64,000 nt of DNA from an uncultured bacterium (GCA_949292215.1 CASEYW010000059.1:1-64000); one strand, 5' to 3'; shown: positions 52,860 to 62,657, counted from the stretch's first letter. Numbers and translations: made by a program. Notes: generated by a model from the letters alone, not told the origin.

Positions 52860-53617
52860 CCGTCTGCAAGGAACGAGTTGAGCGGAGCTTCAGCCGTGCC
52901 GCTTCGACCTATGAGGAATTTACTTTTTTCCAGAAACAGTGCGCAGATGATGTTGCCGCACTTCTCCGTTCCTCTGCCGTTCCGGAACCAGCCCGGATTC
53001 TGGAAGCCGGATGCGGAACCGGACTGCTGACACACCGATTAAGAACACTGTATCCTTCGGCGTTGATCGTTTCCACGGATCTCTCCGCCGGCATGATCAC
53101 CTTCTGCCGCTCACGCTTCGCGAAGGATGAAGCAATCTGTTTTGCTCGTCACGATTTCGACCGGCCTTATGAAGAATCCGGATTTGATCTGGCGGTCTCT
53201 TCACTAAGCCTGCAATGGAGCTCAAATCTACGCGGTGCATTTGCCAATTTCGCTGAAGCATTGAAACAAAACGGTGAACTGCTGGTCTCCATCCCTCTTT
53301 CATCGAGTCTGCCGCAGATGCGTGAAGCATTCCAAACCCGCGGCATGGAGTATCATGGACTGGAACTGCCGGGAAAAGAGGCGGTTGAAAAAGCTCTTCT
53401 CCCTGAATTCAATTTGGTTGAATCGGAAGTTCGTACGTATTGCGAAAGCTATCCGTCATTTCATGCGCTGCTGAAGGCGATGCGTCTGAACGGAACATCC
53501 GGCGGCAATTCCGGAACACCACCTTCTGTTTTAAAAACACTGTTCCGGGAGTGCGGGACAACGCCCTTCCATGTCACTTATGATGTCGGCATGTTCCGGG
53601 GAGTGAAACACTCATGA
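52856..53617 (+). CDS. bioC: Malonyl-ACP O-methyltransferase
   Basis: 253 aa from the ATG at 52856, which overlaps the preceding stop (ATGA). The N-terminus VERSFSRAASTYEEF and the SAM-binding motif I ILEAGCGTGLLT at 48-59 are characteristic of BioC. VSTDLSAGMI is motif II, and FDLAVSSLSLQWSSNLRGAF is the post-motif region typical of the family. It methylates malonyl-ACP so that fatty acid synthesis can build pimelate. The other bio genes (bioF, A, D, B) are not here. The 3' end overlaps mtaB by 4 bases. Confidence 0.9.
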   Translation: MTVCKERVERSFSRAASTYEEFTFFQKQCADDVAALLRSSAVPEPARILEAGCGTGLLTHRLRTLYPSALIVSTDLSAGMITFCRSRFAKDEAICFARHDFDRPYEESGFDLAVSSLSLQWSSNLRGAFANFAEALKQNGELLVSIPLSSSLPQMREAFQTRGMEYHGLELPGKEAVEKALLPEFNLVESEVRTYCESYPSFHALLKAMRLNGTSGGNSGTPPSVLKTLFRECGTTPFHVTYDVGMFRGVKHS

Positions 53618-54927
53618 AAAATCTGACAGCCGCCATTGTCACCCTGGGATGCCGTCTGAATCAGGCGGATTCCGCCCTGTTGACAGGACGCCTCCGCCGG
53701 ATGAACATTGACCCCATCCCCTACACGCCCGCCGGCGCAGATCTCATACTGATCAATTCCTGTGCGGTCACTGCCACAGCCGCTCGAAAAAGCCGCCAGA
53801 CCGCGCGCCAGTTCCGCTTGCGCCATCCGGACTCGATCCTCATATTGACCGGATGCGCCGCAGATGTCGATCGACCCGCTGTTGACGCCATCGACGGGAT
53901 TGATCTGATTCTGACCAATGAAGAAAAAAAACAACTGGAACCGAAACTGCGTGAACTTCTCCTCCGACGGGGCAGAACTCTTCTCCAGACCCCATACCAG
54001 CCTGAATCGCACGCATTGGAACCGAATGTATTCGCTGAACATGTCCTTTCAGAATTTCCCTACAAATCCCGGGCGAACCTGAAAGTCCAGGAAGGCTGCA
54101 ACAACTTCTGTTCCTACTGCATTGTTCCGTTCGCCCGCGGACGGGAGCGCTCCCGCGACTTTCAGGAAACCATGGATGATTTCAAACGTCTTCTGGATGC
54201 AGGATTCCGCGAAATCGCTCTGACCGGAATCAATATCTGCGCCTATTCCTGTGAAGGACGTCGGCTTCCGGATCTTCTGGAGAAACTGATTTCCGTTGAA
54301 GGAGAATTCCGTCTGCGTCTAGGTTCAACCGAACCCGGAGAGATTCTTCTGCGCGTCATAGAGCTTATGGCGGACGCAAACGGAAAGATCTGTGAATTTC
54401 TCCACCCTTCGCTTCAGCACGGATCAGATACCATCCTGAAAGCCATGAACCGCCATTATCTGACCGGGATGTATCGGGAATTCGTGGACCGCGCCCGGGA
54501 AAAAGTTCCTCATATCCACATTGGCACGGATCTGATCATCGGTTTTCCGGGAGAAACAGATGAACTGTTTGAAGAGTCTTTTGCATTTGTGAAATCCATC
54601 GGCTTTTCGAATATGCACCTTTTTCCATTCTCGCCGCGGGAGGGAACCCGCGCAGCCCGAATGACTCCTCGGGTTCACGGCGATCAGGTTGAAAAACGAA
54701 TCGCACGTCTTCACTGTCTGGCGGAAGAAATGTCGACTGCTTACCGGAGCTCTCTCATTGGAACCACCCAGACGGTCATTCCGGAAGAGTGTACCGGAGA
54801 TTCGGGCACGGGATGGACCGGCACCTACATCCGCACCCGGGTCCGGAGAAACGGACTCAAACCCGGAGAGCTGATCCAGACAACAATCCTAGGCCTGGAT
54901 CATTCCGGCATCCTGTTCGGCGACTGA
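53614..54927 (+). CDS. mtaB: tRNA t6A37 methylthiotransferase
   Basis: 437 aa. The N-terminal UPF0004 domain has Cys13, Cys50 and Cys81 for the auxiliary [4Fe-4S] cluster (TLGCRLNQ, NSCAVT, TGCAA). The radical SAM motif CNNFCSYC (Cys162, 166, 169) binds the SAM cluster, and the C-terminal TRAM-like part is short. LGCRLNQ and the overall length match MtaB, which makes ms2t6A at position 37 of tRNA, rather than MiaB or RimO. Its ATG overlaps the bioC stop. It is the last gene of the operon, with a terminator-like hairpin after it. Confidence 0.92.
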   Translation: MKNLTAAIVTLGCRLNQADSALLTGRLRRMNIDPIPYTPAGADLILINSCAVTATAARKSRQTARQFRLRHPDSILILTGCAADVDRPAVDAIDGIDLILTNEEKKQLEPKLRELLLRRGRTLLQTPYQPESHALEPNVFAEHVLSEFPYKSRANLKVQEGCNNFCSYCIVPFARGRERSRDFQETMDDFKRLLDAGFREIALTGINICAYSCEGRRLPDLLEKLISVEGEFRLRLGSTEPGEILLRVIELMADANGKICEFLHPSLQHGSDTILKAMNRHYLTGMYREFVDRAREKVPHIHIGTDLIIGFPGETDELFEESFAFVKSIGFSNMHLFPFSPREGTRAARMTPRVHGDQVEKRIARLHCLAEEMSTAYRSSLIGTTQTVIPEECTGDSGTGWTGTYIRTRVRRNGLKPGELIQTTILGLDHSGILFGD

Positions 54928-54966
54928 TTGTTCCTTTCCATTTTAATCGGAAAAATTCAAAAAAAA

Positions 54967-55003
54967 TCAATTGCTCCCATTGCCAGGGGATTGACTTTTT
55001 TTT
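54967..55003 (+). terminator. Terminator-like hairpin after mtaB
   Basis: TCAAT (54967-54971) plus CCC pairs with GGGG plus ATTGA (54990-54994), with a bulge, and eight T follow at 54996-55003. The right arm overlaps the next promoter's -35 box. Confidence 0.45.
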
Positions 55004-55019
55004 GGAAATGTGTTATACT
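54991..55019 (+). promoter_or_regulatory. Promoter of the GntR-pseudopilin-GH71-GH42 operon
   Basis: TTGACT (54991-54996) and TATACT (55014-55019) are 17 bases apart; each hexamer matches consensus at five of six positions. The start codon is at 55082. Confidence 0.75.
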
Positions 55020-55081
55020 TTAAAACAAAAAACAACTATCACAGATTTTATTTTTGCTATCACAATTTTGGAGACATGTCG

Positions 55082-56185
55082 ATGGTGGATCTGAAATCCG
55101 GAAAAAAACGGCTGCAACTGGAAGAGGAACTGAAAAACGAGATTATCTCCGGGAAACTCAAACCAGGCGACCGTTTTCCAACCTATGAAGAACTCAGCCA
55201 GCGCTATGAAGCCAGCCGGGCAACCTTCCATTATGTTCTGAATCATCTGAAACGGGATCTCTATACCGTCAGTGTGGAACGGAGCGGTACATTTGTAGCG
55301 AAACGTCTTCCCTGCCGAGCCCGAATCGGCATGGTATTCCGTCTGGACGAAACCGAAACCGACTTCTGGCATAAGATCTATCAGGCGGCAATGCGTTACA
55401 ACCGGACGCATTCCGATTACGAATTTGTGGTTTTCCGCAGCAGGATTCTTCAGGTGCCCCTGAAAGAAGAGTATCATGAACTTCAGGATCAGTTGAAACG
55501 GCAAATGCTGGCAAGTCTCTTCTTTCCGTTTATTCCGGAAAGTAAAAATCTGCTGGATCTGCTGGATGGCTTCCCCGCCGTTCCGCGGATTCTTTTTGAG
55601 AACCAGAAAATGGAAAACGGAGATCCCCGGGTCTGTCTTTCGCCAGACCAGTCCGTGCGTCTTGCCATGCAGCATTTTAAACGCGAAAAGATCAGCCGAG
55701 TGGCGGCGATTGCCCACGGCGGAATTCCTCAGCTTGCCTATTTTCTGAAAGAGGCAGAAAACGCAGGACTTCAAACACGCAGGGAATGGCTGGTCCCGGT
55801 TGCACGCGATCTGGATTTTGCGGTGGAAAATTTCACGCGACTTCTGCTCACCCTTCCTCCGGATCAAAGACCGCAGGGGCTATACATCATGGATGACAAT
55901 CTGCTGAATCAAGTCCAGCGCGCGGTCATTGCATCGGGAATCCGTGTTCCACAGGAGCTGAAACTGGTCTGCCATACGAATTTTCCTGATCCGACCACTC
56001 CGGTGCTGCCGGTCGAACGAGTCGGTTACGACGTCGGGGCAATCGTACAGGCAATTATCCGTTTGACTTCCATGCACTATGCCGGGGCTCCCGCTCAAAA
56101 AATCATCATCCCGGCAGAATACGAGCGAGACGTGGCAGACCGTACAACAAAAACGGAACGAATCCAAAAAGCAGTCAATCATTAA
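55082..56185 (+). CDS. GntR winged-helix regulator with LacI-type sugar-binding domain
   Basis: 367 aa from the ATG at 55082, eight bases after GGAG; an ATG at 55076 is too close to that site. Residues 1-75 are the GntR helix-turn-helix ([33 protein letters not shown]). The rest is a periplasmic-binding-protein-like domain ([56 protein letters not shown]). It is the first gene of an operon whose other members are a pseudopilin and two secreted glycoside hydrolases, so it probably senses a breakdown product of their substrate and controls itself as well. Confidence 0.85.
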   Translation: MVDLKSGKKRLQLEEELKNEIISGKLKPGDRFPTYEELSQRYEASRATFHYVLNHLKRDLYTVSVERSGTFVAKRLPCRARIGMVFRLDETETDFWHKIYQAAMRYNRTHSDYEFVVFRSRILQVPLKEEYHELQDQLKRQMLASLFFPFIPESKNLLDLLDGFPAVPRILFENQKMENGDPRVCLSPDQSVRLAMQHFKREKISRVAAIAHGGIPQLAYFLKEAENAGLQTRREWLVPVARDLDFAVENFTRLLLTLPPDQRPQGLYIMDDNLLNQVQRAVIASGIRVPQELKLVCHTNFPDPTTPVLPVERVGYDVGAIVQAIIRLTSMHYAGAPAQKIIIPAEYERDVADRTTKTERIQKAVNH

Positions 56186-56202
56186 ATAGCAAGGAGAAAC
56201 AA

Positions 56203-56973
56203 ATGAACATTTCACAAAATGGAAAGTCTGCCTCATGGCATCACGGCAAATTCTGTGAAAGAAATTTTACATTGATAGAACTTCTAGTCGTGATAGCAAT
56301 TATCGCGATTCTTGCATCGATCCTTCTTCCGGCATTAAACAGCGCACGGAACAAGGCAAATACGACCAGATGTACCAGCAACATGAAGCAGGTTTCCAAT
56401 GCGAATCAGATGTATCTTTCTGAAAATGACGACTATCCGGCGACCTGCATTCCACCGGATAACACCGTCTGGTTCAAAAATCTGGCTCCGTTTCTGAACA
56501 AGCGCTTGAATCTCTGGCATTGTCCGGCAACAGCATCCAGCGAAAAAGATCTGACTCTGGACTATATGAATATTCAGGCGTTCAACGTTTTCCGCCAGAA
56601 AGCGGGGATCGGCATCAACGGCTGGACCTTCCGGGGAAGAACCAATTCCGGAGAACTGGATATTCCCAAAATCACAAAATTCAAACGTCCGACCAATCTG
56701 ATCTATACCGGGGACGGACGAACCGGAGATGAATTCGCCGTAACCGGCAGCGATCCGGCAAACAACGGTTGCCTCTATCTTCACCCGGACCAGCCGATTC
56801 CTCCTGTCGAAGCCGCTTTGCCGGGCCATTTCTCCTACTGGATGCGCCACAATTCCAATACAGGGATCAATCTGAGTTTTCTGGACGGACACGCTCAGAC
56901 GGTCGCCGCAGGAACGTTTCTGCTCTGGAAAAACAACACGACTCTCCGCAGTCAACATTTCAATGGACTCTAA
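56203..56973 (+). CDS. Pseudopilin-like protein with LDGH motif (copy 5)
   Basis: 256 aa. The leader ends CERN and the helix begins FTLIELL, so -1 is Asn21 instead of Gly. Glu26 is mature Glu5 and Cys57 is mature position 36. A CP motif is in LWHCPATA, and [10 protein letters not shown] is near the C-terminus. The gene follows the regulator by 17 bases with AAGGAG and precedes the GH71-like gene by 24 bases, giving the same order as in the two minus-strand operons. Confidence 0.85.
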   Translation: MNISQNGKSASWHHGKFCERNFTLIELLVVIAIIAILASILLPALNSARNKANTTRCTSNMKQVSNANQMYLSENDDYPATCIPPDNTVWFKNLAPFLNKRLNLWHCPATASSEKDLTLDYMNIQAFNVFRQKAGIGINGWTFRGRTNSGELDIPKITKFKRPTNLIYTGDGRTGDEFAVTGSDPANNGCLYLHPDQPIPPVEAALPGHFSYWMRHNSNTGINLSFLDGHAQTVAAGTFLLWKNNTTLRSQHFNGL

Positions 56974-56997
56974 TCAACAACAGAAGGAATCACTCCC

Positions 56998-59160
56998 ATG
57001 AAAATGCCTCTCCTGCTGACGCTGTTCTCCTTGGTCGGGCCTCTTGCACTCTCCGCGCAGAACGATCTCCGATCCGTAGAGCAACTGCCGATCGACCGTT
57101 TCGATGAATACCAGGCAAACACCTTTCCACCCTATCCCTGGAACCGCATGGGAAAGAACGCGAATGGTCTTACACTCTCGCTCTCTCCTGACGCGGAATC
57201 CCCCTTCGCCGGCAACAAGGAGACAGGAAAAGGTCTCCTCCTGAAAGATGAAACCACGAGCGCCGGAAAAAACGCCGGAATCTCCTGCCATTTCACAGCC
57301 CCGCCGAAAGGCGATGTCTATCTCGGATTTGATTTTCAATACACTCGCCCGAAACAGGGCAATGGACTGGATGCAGTCTGTTCTCTTGACGATGGAAAAA
57401 ATGGAAAAGCCCTCCAGCTTCATCTCGGGAAAAACGGGAAAATCTCTCTGCGAACTCCTTCCGGAACGCTGAAAGCCTTGACGAATCTGGAACCGGGGAT
57501 CTGGTATCATATCGCCATCAAACTCTCAGGGGAAAATGCCGCGATCTCCGTTTTTGATTTTCGCGGAGCCGCCCCCAATCCCCACCAGGTGCATGTCCGC
57601 GACTGGAAACGACTCTTCCGGACCACGGAAAAAATCAAACCTTCCGATGCCATCCGCCGTCTCTCCTTTTTCAGCTCCGCACCGGACTCCGCAACAGGAT
57701 CGTGGATGCTCGACAACATCTGCATGGCGGGCAAAGTCGATGCGGACCGCTCCGCATGGCTGCCCTTCCGCCAGATGGACCGCAACGCCATGTACGCAGC
57801 AAAACGGAAAGTCTACATCTATCACTATCCGGTCTACACCCCCGGCTGGAGCGCTCAGGATCCCGGACTTGCCTGGCTGACCAGAACCATGCTGAATCCG
57901 ACTCTCAATCTCAAGCAAGACCGCAAAGGGGCCGGAACCGAACTGCTGTACCGTCCCTATCCCCGGCCTCCGATGAATGCCGGACTCAGCAGCGAAGCCA
58001 TGAAAGCAAAAGAGATGGAACAGGAAATCCGTCTTGCTTCGGAAATGGGCGCGGACGGCTTTATCTGCGACTTTCACAGTCATCCGCAGAAAAACAACGG
58101 TCAGGCCTATTTCACCAACAACTCCTTTGCTCTCATGGATGCGGCGCAGAAACATTTTCCAAACTTCAAAATCATTCCTGCTGTCTACTCCTCCAGCGGA
58201 ATGAGCGGCATCAATGGAGAAGCGGACAAGGGATGCTCTCCGGAAAAATATGCAAACTCCGAAGTCGTCCAGCGCGTTCTGAAACATCCCGCCGCACTCC
58301 GCACGCCGGACGGCAGAGTCGTCTTCAGCATGTGGCTCACAGAGCGCCACAGCGTAGACTGGTGGAAAAAAGTCATGCGCATTCTTAAGGGAAAAGGAAC
58401 TCCGATCGCTCTTCTTGCTCAATTCAACAGCACTGGAAAACTGAAGGAGTTCTCCGAAATCTGCTATGGAATGACCAACTGGGGCCCCCGCGAACCGGGA
58501 CGCTACAACTGGACAGGGTCGGTTCGTCCGCTGACGAAAATCGCCGCTGTTCCAATCGTCATGCAGGATGTCCGGACGCGCGGAAGCCACCTCTATGAAT
58601 CGCAGAACACCTCGCTTCTGCGCGGACTCTGGGATCAGGCCATCGCCGACAAGGCCGACTGGGCAATTCTCAACACATGGAGCGACTATTCCGAACAGGC
58701 CATGGCGCCCTCAACCCACATCGGATTCGTTCCCTATGATATGAACGCCTACTACTCTCAGTGGTTCAAAACAGGCAAACAGCCGGAAATCACCCGGGAC
58801 AGACTCTACTACTGTTATCGCCGCAATCATTTTGACGTAAAACAGAACAAAGGAGTGAAATGGAGAGTCACACGCGGCAAGGCATACAATGACATTGAAC
58901 TTGTTGCCTTTCTGAAAGCACCGGGACGCCTTGCAATCCGCGTTGACGGAAAACTCCATACCAAAGATCTTCCCGCTGGAATCTCTTCCTTCAAAGTCCC
59001 GATGCCGAAAGACAAAACCTTTGTTCCGGAGTTTTCCCTTCTTCGTGACGGCAAAACCATTCTTTCCGCCCGTGGACGCTATACGGTTCTTGGAGAAGTG
59101 GAATACCCGCACATGCTCTACTGCTCCGGTATTATTGCGGAAAACGAGGAGACAAAATGA
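56998..59160 (+). CDS. Secreted GH71/GH99-like glycoside hydrolase with N-terminal laminin-G-like domain
   Basis: 720 aa with a signal peptide (MKMPLLLTLFSLVGPLALSA). Residues about 60-245 are a concanavalin-like sandwich (VYLGFDFQY, GIWYHIAIKLSG, WMLDNICMAG). From about 265 the catalytic region reads KVYIYHYPVYTPGW, EMEQEIRLASEMGADGFICD, IPIALLAQFNS-like strands, and AILNTWSDYSEQAMAPSTH, a pattern typical of GH71 alpha-1,3-glucanases and the related GH99 mannan enzymes. The Asp in ICDF and the Glu in DYSEQ are probable active-site residues. A small beta domain ends the protein. It overlaps the next gene by 4 bases (ATGA), so both enzymes are made together. Substrate is uncertain. Confidence 0.75.
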   Translation: MKMPLLLTLFSLVGPLALSAQNDLRSVEQLPIDRFDEYQANTFPPYPWNRMGKNANGLTLSLSPDAESPFAGNKETGKGLLLKDETTSAGKNAGISCHFTAPPKGDVYLGFDFQYTRPKQGNGLDAVCSLDDGKNGKALQLHLGKNGKISLRTPSGTLKALTNLEPGIWYHIAIKLSGENAAISVFDFRGAAPNPHQVHVRDWKRLFRTTEKIKPSDAIRRLSFFSSAPDSATGSWMLDNICMAGKVDADRSAWLPFRQMDRNAMYAAKRKVYIYHYPVYTPGWSAQDPGLAWLTRTMLNPTLNLKQDRKGAGTELLYRPYPRPPMNAGLSSEAMKAKEMEQEIRLASEMGADGFICDFHSHPQKNNGQAYFTNNSFALMDAAQKHFPNFKIIPAVYSSSGMSGINGEADKGCSPEKYANSEVVQRVLKHPAALRTPDGRVVFSMWLTERHSVDWWKKVMRILKGKGTPIALLAQFNSTGKLKEFSEICYGMTNWGPREPGRYNWTGSVRPLTKIAAVPIVMQDVRTRGSHLYESQNTSLLRGLWDQAIADKADWAILNTWSDYSEQAMAPSTHIGFVPYDMNAYYSQWFKTGKQPEITRDRLYYCYRRNHFDVKQNKGVKWRVTRGKAYNDIELVAFLKAPGRLAIRVDGKLHTKDLPAGISSFKVPMPKDKTFVPEFSLLRDGKTILSARGRYTVLGEVEYPHMLYCSGIIAENEETK

Positions 59161-62100
59161 ATCCCCGCCAGCCAAAAAAAACAGCTTTTCTCGCATGTGC
59201 GCTTCTAATGTTCACGGCTTGTGCCGGAGAACTCGTCCTTCCGGCTGATCCGGATCAATGGCAAATCAGCGCATCATCCGGCGACTTGGTCCGATTGGAA
59301 TGGCAAAAAGGAATTCTGGGAATCCGCTATGATCTGAACATCAGAAAAAGTGTCCTCTGCGGACATATCGACCAGAAACAAGCGGCTGCGGATCTGCTGC
59401 TAAAAACACCGATCCCTTTGCCGGACGATGTGTTCCGTATCCGGTTCGAAGCATCCCGAGTTGTCATCAACTCTCTGCGCAACAAGGAGAATGTTACGCT
59501 TTGCCCTCTGCTCCGGGACTCGACCGGAGAACTGCTCTGGTATTTTCCGCTCAGCGGCGATCACCTCAACGCCGGAACGGGGAACTGGAGTCTCTTTGAA
59601 ACCAATCATTTCTTCGCAGGGGAAGCCGGTGGAAAAACCTTCGGTGTCGGAGAATCGCAGGGAGGAAACGGGAACGGGCTTCCTGACGGCAAAATTGAAT
59701 TTCTCGGATTCAAACTCATCGTCAACAAAACTGAATTCGGGAAAAAATCAGGACTTCTGTATCTCGGGAAAGCAGACGCCATCGGAACGGTCAATCCCCC
59801 GGAACCGCTCTTCGCCTATGCGGACTCCTTTTGCAGCAAACCCGGCACCTACCGCCTGACAGCCGAAATCCGGAATCAGTTCCAGGGGAAAGTCATCCGG
59901 ACAGTCCGGGAAACAATCCAGTACAACCCGGATGATCCGGCAAGTCGGCGCCGGAAGCTGATCCTTCCTCTCGGTCCTCCGGGGAACTACTGGATTCGTT
60001 ATCAGCTCACCGCGCCCGACGGCAAAATCGCAGCAGACGGCAATCTGCGCTATGAAACCAGTCACGACCTGTCCGGTCCACTTCCCCCGCCCGATTCCCC
60101 GGAACTCCCCCCCGCACTTGGATACACGCGAATCTTTGCAGGGAATCATGGAGTTTTTGAACGCACGGAACCGTTTCGCGCTGTCATACGGATTTTTCCG
60201 GGAAAGCACCGCACGCTGACGCTCACCTGGGAGCAGCTTCAATCGGCATTCGATACTGTCGTAAAACAGCAGAAAACACTTCTGCATTTCCAGAACGAGA
60301 CCTTCAAAGACATCGAAGTTCCTCTGACACGGGAATCCGGACGGGACGCCTACCGTCTCCGTTTCGCCCTTCTGGATCAGAACGGATCAAAAATCGATGC
60401 GGGAAGCTGGCTGATCGGAATCAAAAGCGATCCTGCACAGGAGCATCCGCGCATCGGCCGGAAGCGCACCCGGGAAGAAATCAAATCCGGCAACTATACA
60501 CGAACCACTTATCTGCCGCCAGAACGCTTCGCACAGCGCGAACCGCTCAAAAACGAGCAGGAGCTCCGTCTGGACTTCCGGATGTACCTTGATGAGACAA
60601 AACGGCTCGGCCCGAATGTCTGCGTCATGCACAGGCTTGCAGACTTTGAAGTTCTGCCCGGAGTCTACGACTTCTCCAAACTGGACATTCAGATGGACGA
60701 AGCCGCAGATGCGGGATGCGAAGTTACGGTCCGCTTCGACTTCACCGGCATCCGCTGGGTCCCGTACCACCGGCAGCGCAATTACAACGGCGCACAGATC
60801 GTTCACAAACCTTATGACGCCTTCTCCGTAACCGATCCCGATGTTGTCCGGCTCTGGAACAACGCGTGGCGCAGACTCCACTCCCGTTACAAAAATCACG
60901 CGGCGTTTCAAGGCTACTACCTGATGGAGCCCGGCGGAGAATGGACCGTGATGGACAAGCCCTGGGACGGCACCATCTCCGGATACAGCAAACCGGATGC
61001 AGAAGCCTTCCGCGCTTATCTGAAAGAACAGTTCCGGGAAATTGCCGTACTCAACAGACGATGGGGAAGCGCATATCGGAGTTTTCAGGAAATCACTCCG
61101 CCTCAGCCGGATCTGCAACGAGGCGCCCTGCCCGATCTGCGTCTCTCCTGGCTCGATTTCTGCCGTTTCAAAGCATATCTGAACAAGCATGTCTGGATTC
61201 CGCGCATGGTGAAGGCAATCCGGGAATACGACAAACAGCACCTCATCATCGCCTATACCATCCTGACCGACGACGTGGAGTTTGTCAAACCGATCTACGG
61301 CGAACTTGATTATCTGCATAACGGAGGCAATCAGGGAAATCTGCGAAAGGAAAAACTGCTTGATGCGTGGTTCAAAGGTCGAATCGGCTGGATTTCGGAA
61401 CCCCATTTCCCTCACCACTGGGCTTTCGACCACGACGGCTGGACCGTTGACAATGCAGTCTGGCAGGCCCTGAACCATGCCGGAGGCGGAGGTGGAAATC
61501 TGCATATCTATTTCTTCCCGAATCCACTCCATCTAGCTGGACACTACGGAGGCTTTCACGCCTATGATCGTCTGGAACAGTTCCGCGGGATTCTACATGA
61601 ACTGAATGACTTCCGTCCACTCACTCTTCCCATGGAAACAGCAAGGATCACCGACAGCGATACCCTTTTCACCAAACACCGCACCTCTTTCGAAGGACGG
61701 ATCGGCGACCTTGAACGCTGGTTCGACCTCGCAGATCGCGACAACGTTCCAACCGAACCGTTCAACGACGCCCGGGCCGGTCGCTACAAACTCCTCCTGA
61801 CAAATCCGATCGCGGAAGTTTTGAGTGCAAAAAATGCTGAACGCATCATCAATACCGTCCGCAACGGAGCACGAATCGTCATGACGGCAAACACAGGAAA
61901 ATTCGTTCCGGAAATCAGCAGGGAACCATTCCATCTGCTCAAGTGTCTCGGAATCACGCCTCCATCCGGACCGTATCGACTGGATCGCGCAGGCATCACT
62001 GCAGTAACCGTTCAGGATCATCCGCTCTTCAAAAAAGGGGAAGAAATCAGCTTTTTCTCACTTGCAGACTATCGGAACGATTTGAAAGATCCCAGCGTAA

Positions 62101-62657
62101 AAGCAAATTTCTTCTCCTATCCTTACCGCTGGATCCCTGAAACGGACTACTTCGGATACTATCCGGAAAACCGGAATATCACGGGAACAGTTCTAGCCCG
62201 CTTCCCGGAAGGAGCTCCAGCCGTAAGCATTCACAAATATGGAAAAGGTGAAATCCTGCTTTTCTGGGGAACTCCGGATTATCGCCGGGGAAAACTCTCC
62301 GGGTTTCTCCGCCGAGCCCTGAAATGGGCAGGAGGAACGGAGCCGCCAGCAGTGGACGGCCTCGGCAGTCTGGAGGGAATCTCTCCAAAACTGAATCGCT
62401 TCTATGCCGCTCTCTATACGGAACAGCCGGGCTCCTATCAGCATCTCTTCCGGGGAATTCCAGATGGATTCTGGTATCTGGATGAAATGATCAGCGGAAG
62501 AAAACTCGGAGTTTATTCCGCTCAAAAATTGAAGTCAAAAGGGCTGCGGCTGGAATTTCTCCATGGTGGCTCTCCGCTCCAGCTGATCCGCATGATCCCG
62601 GTCTCCTCCGCATCCGGAAACAACTGGATGGGAAAATACCATATTCCGGAACAATAA
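59157..62657 (+). CDS. Secreted GH42-like beta-galactosidase-type enzyme, multi-domain
   Basis: 1166 aa. The N-terminus KKTAFLACALLMFTACAGE is a signal peptide; Cys22 might be lipidated but the lipobox is imperfect. About 420 residues of beta-rich modules precede a TIM barrel from about 470. The barrel contains YYLMEPGGEW with probable acid/base Glu591 (or Glu595), and WISEPHFP with probable nucleophile Glu748. A following domain (about 880-1060, YKLLLTNPIAEVLSAKNAERI, GARIVMTANTGKF) has the GATase-like trimerisation fold found in GH42. Such enzymes act as beta-galactosidases or related exo-enzymes, here outside the cytoplasm. It closes the operon. Family assignment is by motif order and not by a search. 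Confidence 0.75.
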   Translation: MNPRQPKKTAFLACALLMFTACAGELVLPADPDQWQISASSGDLVRLEWQKGILGIRYDLNIRKSVLCGHIDQKQAAADLLLKTPIPLPDDVFRIRFEASRVVINSLRNKENVTLCPLLRDSTGELLWYFPLSGDHLNAGTGNWSLFETNHFFAGEAGGKTFGVGESQGGNGNGLPDGKIEFLGFKLIVNKTEFGKKSGLLYLGKADAIGTVNPPEPLFAYADSFCSKPGTYRLTAEIRNQFQGKVIRTVRETIQYNPDDPASRRRKLILPLGPPGNYWIRYQLTAPDGKIAADGNLRYETSHDLSGPLPPPDSPELPPALGYTRIFAGNHGVFERTEPFRAVIRIFPGKHRTLTLTWEQLQSAFDTVVKQQKTLLHFQNETFKDIEVPLTRESGRDAYRLRFALLDQNGSKIDAGSWLIGIKSDPAQEHPRIGRKRTREEIKSGNYTRTTYLPPERFAQREPLKNEQELRLDFRMYLDETKRLGPNVCVMHRLADFEVLPGVYDFSKLDIQMDEAADAGCEVTVRFDFTGIRWVPYHRQRNYNGAQIVHKPYDAFSVTDPDVVRLWNNAWRRLHSRYKNHAAFQGYYLMEPGGEWTVMDKPWDGTISGYSKPDAEAFRAYLKEQFREIAVLNRRWGSAYRSFQEITPPQPDLQRGALPDLRLSWLDFCRFKAYLNKHVWIPRMVKAIREYDKQHLIIAYTILTDDVEFVKPIYGELDYLHNGGNQGNLRKEKLLDAWFKGRIGWISEPHFPHHWAFDHDGWTVDNAVWQALNHAGGGGGNLHIYFFPNPLHLAGHYGGFHAYDRLEQFRGILHELNDFRPLTLPMETARITDSDTLFTKHRTSFEGRIGDLERWFDLADRDNVPTEPFNDARAGRYKLLLTNPIAEVLSAKNAERIINTVRNGARIVMTANTGKFVPEISREPFHLLKCLGITPPSGPYRLDRAGITAVTVQDHPLFKKGEEISFFSLADYRNDLKDPSVKANFFSYPYRWIPETDYFGYYPENRNITGTVLARFPEGAPAVSIHKYGKGEILLFWGTPDYRRGKLSGFLRRALKWAGGTEPPAVDGLGSLEGISPKLNRFYAALYTEQPGSYQHLFRGIPDGFWYLDEMISGRKLGVYSAQKLKSKGLRLEFLHGGSPLQLIRMIPVSSASGNNWMGKYHIPEQ

